From a virus, in the IMG/VR virus record IMGVR_UViG_3300032086_001497, positions 1 to 44,615 of that record: a stretch of 44,615 nt of DNA, one strand, 5' to 3'. Below the pieces are notes generated by a model. That model was not told the DNA's origin, ran no database searches, and saw only the letters and a list, made by a program, of their open reading frames with translations. This document shows, one piece after another, positions 32,548 to 40,768 of this stretch; the first letter of the stretch is position 1; each line of letters opens with the position of its first letter. The translations under genes and the position numbers were made by a program.

Positions 32548-34605
32548 TTATGCTGGGTCTCGATAGTTTCTGTCACCGACCTGCGTCAGTGGTATGTTAC
32601 CTGTTTCAGCTGAATTGTTTAATGATAGAATAGGGTTTGACCCAGTTCTAAATGCCAAGATATCTATCACGTTTCCTACCGGAGTTGAAAACTGAAACCT
32701 TGCGTCTACTTTCTCTACTGTGACTGTTTTAGAATTTGCACCAGTAATTGCGGTTCCAAACGCAGAAGTAAACCCAGAAGAAAGCGTTTTTGTTATTATC
32801 GAAGTTGTAGTCGGTGCTGTTGGGTCTGCATCAACCTCAAACTCATCAAACAATTGTAATGATGGGTTGGTATCATCATCTCGAACTACGATTCGTATCT
32901 TGTCACCATCGGCTAATGCTCTAGGATTAGTTGCGTTTGTGTCCTGTAACACGCCAGGGAAATTACTAAACACAGCAGAACCTACTGCATCAATCGTAAC
33001 GAATGTACCACCAGTATTGATTTGATAATAGTTTGTATTGTCTCCAACAAATGTGTCTGCACTTATTCTCTCAGTTGACGAAACAGTTGTCACACTCGGG
33101 GCGGGTAATGAAGTTGCAGAGTATGGGGATGGATTGTCTAGTACACTAATCTCTGTGTTACCTAACAAACGAGTTAAAGAAACCGTAGCGGCTTCAACAA
33201 TCGAAACTGTCCCTGCTCCAAGATTTTGAATTGATGGTACGGTAGAATTGTTAACTATGTTGATTGTTAATGTTTGACTTGTTGCTACATTAACTTCTAT
33301 TGCTGCACTATCTGTTCCAGTCGTACCAACAAAATCTCCAGTAGTCCCCGCAGTATAACCCGAAAGTGTGTTATTTGAAAAGTTAATTGATTTGGTTTGT
33401 GCAACCGACCCAAGACGTATTGCGTGATTAGATCTATTGGGAGTTGAGGTAAAACTACAACCAGTTATTAGACTTATATCATTTCCTGAATCACTTACGT
33501 GCAATGCGTGAGCTGAATCGTGTGTTGTTTCAAAATCACAATTGGTAAAGGTCGCACCATTTTGTCTAACAACATCAGCTCTTCGAAAGGTTACATCCTG
33601 ATTCGTAGAATTAGAACCAAAGTTAAAGAAACCCATATCGGTAAATGAACAACCTTTAAAGTTCGTAGCTGCGTTATCGTTAACAATTAGATTTCCTCTC
33701 GCAGAATCAATTGTAGTACCATACGCACTTCCTTTGGAGAATACGATGTTTCCCCATATAATATTCGAATTTGCGTTACTAATTTCAATCAGATTAAATT
33801 CAGGATAACAATATCGAGTATCATCAATCAAGATACTCTGATTCGAATCTTCAAATAGAAGCGATGTCGCGGATGTGCCTAGTTCTAGTCTTCCTTTATA
33901 AAGGTATCCTGCCGCAGTTTCTTGAAATATTCCCCAACGGTTAGCTTCCAAGTCGTTTTGTGTAGCCATATCATCGAAGGTACCAGCGGGTGCTCCACCA
34001 GTAAATGTTATAGACGCTCTTCCCCAACGAACCGCATCTACTGCGTGACCCTGACCACGGTTCAAACCAATTCTAGGATTAGGTGTTGCGGTCAGTGCGG
34101 TATATGTTCCAGCGGTAGGCGTACCTTCTTGAATTGCCGCTTTAGTCGAAGCCGTTGAGGGGTCAATTGCGATATTAGTCCAACCACCATATGGATACGT
34201 ACCGTAATCTCTTCCACCTACTGCCCAATGATAAGAATTACCATCACCAGAACCTATACCTAAAAAATATCCAGCCTCAGTGCCAGGCGCGTTCAGGCTT
34301 GGAAACGCTTGACCAAGACCTTGGGTTTCATTAAATGGGTTAAGTGCATTGGGAAAAAGAAAGTACCACCAAAGGAGAAAAACGTCTGTCCCATCTGTGA
34401 AACCAGCGGGGTCAGTAACCGCTTGATACATTGCTCCACACGCACCAGATTTGTTCGCCCGAAGCGCTTGGGAACTACAATCGTTTCCTTGCAGGTATGC
34501 TTCTGCATCAACAATTGGCGTCGAACCACCAGTGTCTCGGGCTGGTTCGCCCCAAGCACCATCGGTGTAGATATCGTTTAAGTCTGTGGTGGGTGTGTTA
34601 GCCAT
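32548..34605 (-). CDS. Beta-helical tail-fibre-like protein, 685 aa
   Basis: Probable fibre or spike. Residues about 240-420 show short repeating turns with Asn, Cys and small residues (LIVNDNAATNFKGCSFTDMG, FTNCDFETTHDS, ITGCSFTSTPN), typical of right-handed parallel beta-helices. Later residues are Thr/Ser-rich beta strands. The C terminus ends VGDRNYRDPA, a tag shared with the 647-aa fibre gene. The N terminus (TTDLNDIYTDGAWGE) is probably the attachment part. It starts within the 3' end of the Cys-cluster gene (8-bp overlap). Confidence 0.7.
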   Translation of the reverse strand: MANTPTTDLNDIYTDGAWGEPARDTGGSTPIVDAEAYLQGNDCSSQALRANKSGACGAMYQAVTDPAGFTDGTDVFLLWWYFLFPNALNPFNETQGLGQAFPSLNAPGTEAGYFLGIGSGDGNSYHWAVGGRDYGTYPYGGWTNIAIDPSTASTKAAIQEGTPTAGTYTALTATPNPRIGLNRGQGHAVDAVRWGRASITFTGGAPAGTFDDMATQNDLEANRWGIFQETAAGYLYKGRLELGTSATSLLFEDSNQSILIDDTRYCYPEFNLIEISNANSNIIWGNIVFSKGSAYGTTIDSARGNLIVNDNAATNFKGCSFTDMGFFNFGSNSTNQDVTFRRADVVRQNGATFTNCDFETTHDSAHALHVSDSGNDISLITGCSFTSTPNRSNHAIRLGSVAQTKSINFSNNTLSGYTAGTTGDFVGTTGTDSAAIEVNVATSQTLTINIVNNSTVPSIQNLGAGTVSIVEAATVSLTRLLGNTEISVLDNPSPYSATSLPAPSVTTVSSTERISADTFVGDNTNYYQINTGGTFVTIDAVGSAVFSNFPGVLQDTNATNPRALADGDKIRIVVRDDDTNPSLQLFDEFEVDADPTAPTTTSIITKTLSSGFTSAFGTAITGANSKTVTVEKVDARFQFSTPVGNVIDILAFRTGSNPILSLNNSAETGNIPLTQVGDRNYRDPA

Positions 34606-35068
34606 TGTTCATCTTTACCAATTTTAGAAATTTTTTGAGAAGATCAAATTTTTCCACACCATCACGGGGATATAACATAGGTTGTAATGTGTCGTGTTTT
34701 CTTAAAACTACACTGTATCCTTGTTGATTAAAAACTTTTATTTGATTCATACCGTGTTCACTTATTGTGACTTCTGCTCTCACTGTTCCTATGAACATTT
34801 CTTCATCAATTTTTTCAAAAATAATTCCACACTTATCTGGTCGCATAAACAAAGGCGCCTTTTCGTGTTGTGCATAAGAACAGAAAAAATCTCTACATAT
34901 TTTCGGACGTTCTTCGTGCACTTTACAACCCACATTTTTCTCGCAATAACCGCACATTTCTCCTGCTGGAGAATCTATGACAATTGTTTCAATAATATTA
35001 CCTTGTGTTGCTTTTAATGATTTTACTTCAAGTAATTCGCAACATTCGGTGCATTCACCGCATTCCAT
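34598..35068 (-). CDS. Cysteine-cluster protein (YkgJ/zinc- or iron-chelating type)
   Basis: A 156-aa protein with ten cysteines. C3, C6, C9 and C10 form CxxCxxCC, then C39 and C42 (CGYC), C48, C58 and C63, following the YkgJ family pattern with an R-P-x-x-C motif (RPKIC). The C-terminal half is beta-rich without cysteines. The family binds Fe-S or zinc and its activity is not settled; some members are thought to act in protein modification. It sits directly before the beta-helical fibre gene and overlaps it. Modification of a virion protein is a possible but untested role. Confidence 0.75.
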   Translation of the reverse strand: MECGECTECCELLEVKSLKATQGNIIETIVIDSPAGEMCGYCEKNVGCKVHEERPKICRDFFCSYAQHEKAPLFMRPDKCGIIFEKIDEEMFIGTVRAEVTISEHGMNQIKVFNQQGYSVVLRKHDTLQPMLYPRDGVEKFDLLKKFLKLVKMNNG

Positions 35069-35075
35069 AATATGC

Positions 35076-35342
35076 TCAATCGTTTAAATGACTTTCAATT
35101 TCCCCTACAAGACCCTCGTCCATTTCTTTTTTAAATGATAACACATCATCCAAATTGAACCACCATGTTGGTTCAGTTGTTTCAACATTTTCATTAAATG
35201 AAATTGTACCATCTTCATTGTAGTTTAATTCTTCATCACCAACAAGTTGAATCGGAAGCCGTTTCTCATTGTTCGCAATATAAAGAACCTCATCGGCACT
35301 TCGATTAAGTATTTCACTGGCTTGTTCTAAAGATATTTTCAT
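35076..35342 (-). CDS. Small HTH-like protein, 88 aa
   Basis: The start is ATG at 35342 with a GAGGA site seven bases upstream (an upstream TTG is less likely). ISLEQASEILNRSADEVLYIA near 3-23 resembles the HTH of excisionase/MerR-type DNA-binding domains (SLEEAAEIL-like). It is followed by a beta hairpin (LPIQLVGDEELNYNEDGTI), then WWFNLDDVLSFKKEM. The helix-turn-helix reading is by pattern only. It sits among late fibre genes, just after a terminator, so it may need its own or read-through transcription. Confidence 0.55.
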   Translation of the reverse strand: MKISLEQASEILNRSADEVLYIANNEKRLPIQLVGDEELNYNEDGTISFNENVETTEPTWWFNLDDVLSFKKEMDEGLVGEIESHLND

Positions 35343-35352
35343 AATATTCCTC

Positions 35353-35384
35353 AAAAAAAAAATTAAGGGGCCCCGAAGGACCCC
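35353..35384 (-). terminator. Intrinsic terminator after the 647-aa fibre gene
   Basis: On the minus strand a GGGGTCC/GGGCCCC stem with one G-T pair and a TTCG loop (35367-35384) is followed by TTAA and a run of ten Ts. It separates the 647-aa fibre gene from the small HTH-like gene. Confidence 0.88.
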
Positions 35385-35398
35385 TCGTGTTCATTTTA

Positions 35399-37342
35399 TT
35401 ATGCTGGGTCAGAGTAGTTACGTTCTACAGCAGATACTACAGAGATACTATTTGTATTCTGTTCTGTAATCGTTGCAGTCTGTTCCACCCAAGTACCATT
35501 GTTCAATCCAATTGCACGAACGTTAACATCGAAAGGTTGTCCACCTTCTCTGTCTTTTTGTGAATTGTTATCAAACGCATAAGATACCACAAAACGGTTG
35601 TTTGTTAAACTACCAGATGCAAGGTCCGAAACGGCCGCCTGTGCAACATTATTTTCTGCTGTTGCACCAGCAGAGTCAAGTAACAATGCGCCCGGAGAGT
35701 TGATTGGGTGAGTGTAAATTGCATCGCCCGCTGTATTCAAAGTCTCATTAATTGGTGCAACCGTATCATCAAGTGTAATCGCCGCAAAGTTACTGGAATC
35801 GACTACAGAAGTTACTTTCCAAATAACGTTGTGATTAGCACCAGTACCACTAGCTTTATTTAAGCGGAAATATGCATTAGCATCAGTTAAGGGGTCTAGA
35901 CCCTCTGGGTTCTGAACAGTAGTGGTTGTCAATAAAGGTGTGAACGATACCGCACCATTTAAAGTAATGTTAGCACTGTCAAGATACGCATTAGTTGCTG
36001 ACGGACCTACGTCAGCAAGTTGAATCGACGTTCCGATTTCACCACCAACAGCGTAATCACGTGTGTGGTCATAGTATACAAACACTTTAGCGTTAGCACC
36101 ATCATCCAAAATATCTTGAGAGAAACCAATACTAATTGCAGTAGAGAACGGGAATGATTGCAACGACCCACCAGTATTGAACAACTGGGTGTTGTTGATA
36201 TCATCAGCATTAACATTAGTAATCGCAACACCAGTTCTGGTACCGTTTTGGTCGATATTAGTTACTGGTTTAGTTGTTAATGTATCACCAACAAAGGCCA
36301 ACAATTCATCTGCCAGTTTACCACTCTTAACTGTACCTGCAGCAAATTCAATATCAGAATCTTGACGCAAGTTATATTGAACCCAAGCATATAATTCTTG
36401 GTTAGTTAAAGGTGTTGTTCCATCAACGCCTGATGCAGATTTAATCTTAACACCAAAATTGAAAGGACCACCCAACAAGTCTTCTGAATAACCGAAAGTG
36501 TTAGATGCTTCATCTACCGCAAGATATTCAATGGTAGAACCGTCACCTGTAGTCGAGTACTTTTGACCATTTCCTTTTGCAGCTAAAATAGTTGCGTCAC
36601 TTACACCACCAGCACCAGTAATTTTAAGGTCGTTACCTTCAACCAACGGGAATCGTTGAGTGTTATAAGGAAGAGTTGTACCAGCTGACAAACCGATATC
36701 TACGGTGTCAGTTTGGTCGTATGTCTTACCTTCTTGACGAATGAACAAACGAAGAATATCTCCACGAAAATCAAGTTCTGCCGTTTGGTTTGCATCACTG
36801 TCTTTATAAGTCAGTACTGCTTGGTTAACTTCGCCGGGGAAGTTGTAGTCAAATGGACCAGCCTTTGATGTACCATTTGCAGAATCAAAAAATGCGTAAT
36901 AAACGAAATCTTGGTCACCAGCACCGTCTTGGTTCTGATCACCATCGATATTACCTAGAGAAATTGTACCAATATACTGACGTTTCAATGTGGTATCATC
37001 AGTACTAAATTCTCTCCATCCAGCAGTACGAATCAAAGAACGCGATGAATCGTCAGCAGGTGACCATCCGAAACGCCATTCGAACTGTTCTGGTGTAATA
37101 GCGACGAGTGGGAAAGGATAAGCAATCAACTGTTTACTGTTTGGGTCATCCTTCCATTCTTGTTTAAGAAAGCTGTAAAGTGCCTGAAGCGTCACCCCCG
37201 TTTCATCAAGAACGGGTCCCTTTGGCGCTGCACTGTTGTTACGAATCTTAATTGTTCGTAATGCAGTGTCGATGTGAATGTTCTTACCGGCGGAATCTCC
37301 ACCAGTATCAAACAACCCATCTGGATCTACAATTGTTGGCAT
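35399..37342 (-). CDS. Fibre-like virion protein, 647 aa
   Basis: A large acidic, beta-rich protein. The N terminus (MPTIVDPDGLF, then IHIDTALRTIKI) resembles proteins found near gp20 in marine T4-like phages. ALYSFLKQEWKDDPNSKQL near 54-72 and FPLVAITPEQFEWRFGW near 77-93 are distinctive. The centre has many Gly/Asp-rich strands. The C terminus ends SAVERNYSDPA, matching the end of the 685-aa fibre. A late promoter lies 62 bases upstream and a strong terminator follows. A fibre or whisker role is inferred from size and composition. Confidence 0.7.
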   Translation of the reverse strand: MPTIVDPDGLFDTGGDSAGKNIHIDTALRTIKIRNNSAAPKGPVLDETGVTLQALYSFLKQEWKDDPNSKQLIAYPFPLVAITPEQFEWRFGWSPADDSSRSLIRTAGWREFSTDDTTLKRQYIGTISLGNIDGDQNQDGAGDQDFVYYAFFDSANGTSKAGPFDYNFPGEVNQAVLTYKDSDANQTAELDFRGDILRLFIRQEGKTYDQTDTVDIGLSAGTTLPYNTQRFPLVEGNDLKITGAGGVSDATILAAKGNGQKYSTTGDGSTIEYLAVDEASNTFGYSEDLLGGPFNFGVKIKSASGVDGTTPLTNQELYAWVQYNLRQDSDIEFAAGTVKSGKLADELLAFVGDTLTTKPVTNIDQNGTRTGVAITNVNADDINNTQLFNTGGSLQSFPFSTAISIGFSQDILDDGANAKVFVYYDHTRDYAVGGEIGTSIQLADVGPSATNAYLDSANITLNGAVSFTPLLTTTTVQNPEGLDPLTDANAYFRLNKASGTGANHNVIWKVTSVVDSSNFAAITLDDTVAPINETLNTAGDAIYTHPINSPGALLLDSAGATAENNVAQAAVSDLASGSLTNNRFVVSYAFDNNSQKDREGGQPFDVNVRAIGLNNGTWVEQTATITEQNTNSISVVSAVERNYSDPA

Positions 37343-37403
37343 TTCTATATCTCCTACGTAGAATAATTTTTATTACATGTAATTTAAGGTTTGTGCACCC
37401 TGT

Positions 37404-37411
37404 TATTTATA
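37404..37411 (-). promoter_or_regulatory. T4-type late promoter
   Basis: An exact TATAAATA on the minus strand in the 70-bp gap after the collagen-like gene, 62 bases before the 647-aa fibre ATG. Confidence 0.8.
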
Positions 37412-37412
37412 A

Positions 37413-38498
37413 TTATGAATATGTAAACGTGATTCTATCATCCCATATTTTATCAAATTCAGCAGTTCCATCTGCCCATAAAATATTGTAGTCATTACCA
37501 ATTTCTTCGATACGTTTGATTCGCCATTTAGGTTGATCCGTATTAGTACCAGGCAATGCCTCACCTATGTAATAAAACGTCCCTTCCTGATCTATTAATT
37601 TGTTATACTGCACTTCTAATTCCGCTTTTAATCTGTCCAATACATTTACGAAAGAATCCGCAATAAATTTTTTCTTGGTGGGGTCGTAGATTAATATCGC
37701 ATCATCTACTACGCCCTTCAATGCAGCTTTATCAACATCTGCATTATCAACCAATTTGTAAGAACCACCACCTCCGATAGTGCTTAGAGATTGATTGATT
37801 CTATCAATCTGTTTCTGAATATTGTTATCAACTCTTGATGCATTTTCTGTCAGTCGTTGATTAAAATTCTTTAATGCTTCTTCGAACTCATTTCTGTAAT
37901 CAGGTGCAGGAGTTCCGGGCTCACCTTTCTCTCCACGTTCACCTTTTTCACCTTGAGGGCCAGTTAATCCTCTCTCGCCTCGTTCGCCTCGTTCACCCTT
38001 TGCTCCTGCAACTCCTTGAGGGCCAGCAGGTCCGATTGCTCCGACAGGACCGGCGGGACCGATTGGGCCAGGTTCTCCTTTCTCACCACGAGCTCCAGTA
38101 TCGCCTGTATCACCCTTCTCACCACGTTCTCCTTGGGGGCCAGTTAATCCCTGTAGGCCAGTGTCACCCTTTTCTCCTTGGAAACCTCTCTCGCCTTGTA
38201 ATCCTTGTTCGCCTCTCTCGCCCTTTTCTCCACGAAGTCCAGTATCTCCCTTGTCTCCCCTGAGACCTTGAGCTCCTCGATCTCCTTTTTCGCCACGGTC
38301 ACCTTTGATACCTTGGTCACCTTTATCTCCCTTAACTCCTTTATCGCCTTTTGGGCCCTGTGGACCTTCAAACCCTTGCGGTCCTTGAAGTCCTTGAAGG
38401 TCTTCGAAAACATTAAATATTTTGTCTTCTAACTTTTCAATTTCTTTCTGCGTGTGTACTATGGAGAACGCAGTAGAAATTTTATCAATCTTGTTCAT
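37413..38498 (-). CDS. Collagen-like trimeric protein
   Basis: A 361-aa protein. Residues 1-35 are a helical, probably coiled-coil starter ([20 protein letters not shown] then LEDKIFNV). Residues 36-197 are 54 uninterrupted Gly-X-Y triplets rich in GDK, GEK, GER and GPQ; the frequent K-G-D/E contacts can stabilise a triple helix without hydroxyproline. Residues 198-250 are again helical. The C-terminal region (250-361) is a small beta domain ending [10 protein letters not shown], likely a trimer cap or binding head. It overlaps the gp20 end by 14 bp. A thin rod, perhaps a head or tail fibre of about 45 nm, is inferred. Confidence 0.93.
   Translation of the reverse strand: MNKIDKISTAFSIVHTQKEIEKLEDKIFNVFEDLQGLQGPQGFEGPQGPKGDKGVKGDKGDQGIKGDRGEKGDRGAQGLRGDKGDTGLRGEKGERGEQGLQGERGFQGEKGDTGLQGLTGPQGERGEKGDTGDTGARGEKGEPGPIGPAGPVGAIGPAGPQGVAGAKGERGERGERGLTGPQGEKGERGEKGEPGTPAPDYRNEFEEALKNFNQRLTENASRVDNNIQKQIDRINQSLSTIGGGGSYKLVDNADVDKAALKGVVDDAILIYDPTKKKFIADSFVNVLDRLKAELEVQYNKLIDQEGTFYYIGEALPGTNTDQPKWRIKRIEEIGNDYNILWADGTAEFDKIWDDRITFTYS
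37908..38393 (-). repeat. Gly-X-Y coding repeat region
   Basis: 486 bp of imperfect 9-bp units encoding 54 triplets. The glycine codons sampled by eye are mostly GGT with some GGC and GGA. Such tracts can expand or contract by slippage or recombination. Confidence 0.85.
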
Positions 38499-40155
38499 TG
38501 ATTCGTGCCATATACCTTGTCATTTCTTCAAGTAATTCATCTTCTTGTGAAGGTATATATTTTTCTTTTTTCTCCTCAGATTCTTGAGGGGGTTCTTCAT
38601 CAGAACTAGGTTCTGCCTTGGGTTCAGGCTTTGGTTTTTCTTCATCGTCACCACCACCCATTCCAGGCAACTCAACATCACCGTCTTCACCTTCACTATC
38701 TATTTGTTTCTGCATGTCCTCAATATCTTCTTCAGACATTCTCAAAACATTTTTCCATATCCACTCTTTACTTACATAGTTACCCACGAATTGGTCTACT
38801 TCATTCAGAAGACCAAACCGTTCACGCATAATTTCTGTTTCTTTGAGCTCAGTGAAGTGATTGTCTTTAACGTAATCAACGATGATTTCGTTTCGCCATT
38901 CTTCCCAATCCTGTTCTGTGATAATACCTTTTAACAGAAGTTGTTTACGAAGAATGCCTAAGAATACCTGAGAAAACTTTCTACGAAGACGGTCAACAAA
39001 CTTTTGTAGTTTCACTTCGTCTCGTGAAATCTCAGTAGAACGACCAAGAGAGAACTGAGCTTCCTGTTCCAAACGATTGACAGGAACATTCAATGCACGA
39101 TATAATCTCTTTTGGAAATAAATGATATCATCAATCTGACCAAGGTTGTCACCGCCAGGCAGAGTAGAAATCTCTGTACCACGACCACCTTCTCGACGGG
39201 GTAACCAGAAGTCTTCAAGCATCGACATATGCTTGCGGTCATCTTTGAGTTCACCAGTGTTCGCATCGTATACCAGTTTGTTACGATACTTTGCCATAAT
39301 ATCTTTCATATACTGTTCAGACTTACCACGGGGCAAGTTACCCACGTCAATATAAAAGATACGTCTTTCTGGTGCACGTGCGAGACGATAGATGACTAGA
39401 GAGTCTTCCATCATTCTTAACTGATTGATTGGTTTTAGTGCCTTGTGTAGATGCGACACAACTTTCTTTTTTGTCTCATCAAGTAAACCAGATGTGACAT
39501 AACTAATAGAATCTGTAGAAAGTTTAACCGCTGATGATTGTTGTCCAGGCTTCTCTTCGTAAATATAAAACTCGTCTACTGACTCAACAATCTTTGCGCC
39601 CGTTGCAGGGTCTTTTTTGTATTTTACATTTTTAACTTTACGAATCTTTGCAGCATCGATGTGTCTAATTTCTTGAATACCTGCTTTGAGATTCGATTCG
39701 TTCACAAGTAGGTGATGATAGATTCTACCATCAACATACCACGAACGGAAAATATCGTGTCCATTGTCATTGAACTTCAACATAGACACAATATTTTTGA
39801 ATTCTTCTTGAATTTGTTCTTTAATCTTATCGGGGGCTTCTACATCTTCTAGTGATAGTTCAAGGTTAGATGTTAGTTCAGAAGCAGTAATCGATTCGTT
39901 GACAATTTCTTCAATCGCCATATCTACTTCTGGATGTGTTGCAACTCCACGATAACGTAAGATAAGTTGGTGATTGTCTTTAGAATTATCACCATCCATA
40001 TTGATATACTGACCATAGTGACCAGCAGCTGTAGTGACATACCCAGCACCATCGTCATCCGTAGGCGGAACAATGGAAGGAAGTTTTTCTTTCTTCTGTG
40101 CTTGTGTTCTGCGTAACTCAAAACCAAATAATTTAAAGATGCTATCGTCTGCCAT
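38485..40155 (-). CDS. 20: Portal protein gp20
   Basis: The dodecameric DNA-entry ring that starts head assembly and docks the gp16/gp17 motor. From the ATG at 40155 the protein has 556 aa ([17 protein letters not shown]4 gp20 is 524); a TTG frame 12 bases upstream is less likely. Family blocks are [82 protein letters not shown] and [23 protein letters not shown]. The C terminus is acidic and Pro-rich, as in marine relatives. It lies just after a terminator hairpin that ends the gp19 message. Confidence 0.97.
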   Translation of the reverse strand: MADDSIFKLFGFELRRTQAQKKEKLPSIVPPTDDDGAGYVTTAAGHYGQYINMDGDNSKDNHQLILRYRGVATHPEVDMAIEEIVNESITASELTSNLELSLEDVEAPDKIKEQIQEEFKNIVSMLKFNDNGHDIFRSWYVDGRIYHHLLVNESNLKAGIQEIRHIDAAKIRKVKNVKYKKDPATGAKIVESVDEFYIYEEKPGQQSSAVKLSTDSISYVTSGLLDETKKKVVSHLHKALKPINQLRMMEDSLVIYRLARAPERRIFYIDVGNLPRGKSEQYMKDIMAKYRNKLVYDANTGELKDDRKHMSMLEDFWLPRREGGRGTEISTLPGGDNLGQIDDIIYFQKRLYRALNVPVNRLEQEAQFSLGRSTEISRDEVKLQKFVDRLRRKFSQVFLGILRKQLLLKGIITEQDWEEWRNEIIVDYVKDNHFTELKETEIMRERFGLLNEVDQFVGNYVSKEWIWKNVLRMSEEDIEDMQKQIDSEGEDGDVELPGMGGGDDEEKPKPEPKAEPSSDEEPPQESEEKKEKYIPSQEDELLEEMTRYMARINEQD

Positions 40156-40165
40156 ATCTGTGTCC

Positions 40166-40200
40166 AAAAAATAAAATAAAGGGACCTCCGGAGAGGTCCC
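40166..40200 (-). terminator. Intrinsic terminator after gp19
   Basis: An 8-bp stem GGGACCTC/GAGGTCCC with loop TCCG on the minus strand (40181-40200), followed by a T-rich tail (TTTATTTTATTTTTTGG). It sits only about 10 bases before the gp20 ATG, so gp20 expression depends on read-through or attenuation. Confidence 0.88.
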
Positions 40201-40217
40201 AATTATTTAGTAGAGAT

Positions 40218-40745
40218 TTAAGATGTTGTATTTGATTCCCAGTACTGGACTTGGAATTCTACCGTAAATCTTTCAATCTCGTTTTCCGTTGTGTATGAAA
40301 GGTCAATTGCCTGAACGTTTGTCGGGAAACAACCACGGAAGTTGTAACGCTTGAGTGTTTCTCCATCTTTATCCAACTGATCTACGAAGAGGTCAGCTTG
40401 ATAATCTACTGGATTAACCAAACCCGTGTTTGCCGAATGAGCGTTCATTCCATTCATCCAACGTTCCATTGAATCTCGAATTGTGAAATCAGTATCATTG
40501 ATAATGGTTACTGTCCAAGGTTCGAAAGTTCTATCACCAGCTATTTTCAACTGGCGACCACGGAACGGAACTGTTACCAATCCCATAGTTGAGGCAGGTA
40601 ACTGAGCAGCTTCGCAAAGAAATGATGTTAATTCAACATCACCTCCAGCATAAGCTGGGAAGTTGACAGTTGCTTGGAACAGATTCGGCCTAGCACCACC
40701 ACCTCTCAGCTTTGACTTAAAGTCATCGACTCCTAAAATTGCCAT
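40218..40745 (-). CDS. 19: Tail tube protein gp19
   Basis: Hexamers stack to form the inner tail tube, 175 aa (T4 gp19 is 163). It follows T4 gp19 closely: RPNLFQATVNFPAY, CEAAQLPASTMGLV, PFRGRQLKIAGDRTFEPWTV, TIINDTDFTIRDSMERW, FRGCFPTNVQAIDL and FTVEFQVQYWES at the C terminus. It lies directly after gp18 and before a terminator, consistent with high late expression. Confidence 0.97.
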   Translation of the reverse strand: MAILGVDDFKSKLRGGGARPNLFQATVNFPAYAGGDVELTSFLCEAAQLPASTMGLVTVPFRGRQLKIAGDRTFEPWTVTIINDTDFTIRDSMERWMNGMNAHSANTGLVNPVDYQADLFVDQLDKDGETLKRYNFRGCFPTNVQAIDLSYTTENEIERFTVEFQVQYWESNTTS

Positions 40746-40768
40746 TTAAATTCTCCTTATGGTTGTGC

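Noticed and set aside
37874-38263. 129-aa plus-strand frame opposite the collagen-like gene
   Set aside because: Its Leu/His/Arg-rich low-complexity product is the antisense of Gly-X-Y repeats, which lack stop codons on the other strand.
37908-38393. Short-unit repeat array considered as CRISPR or a mobile-element repeat
   Set aside because: The repeats are in frame and encode Gly-X-Y triplets; there are no spacers, no cas genes and no transposase anywhere in the window.
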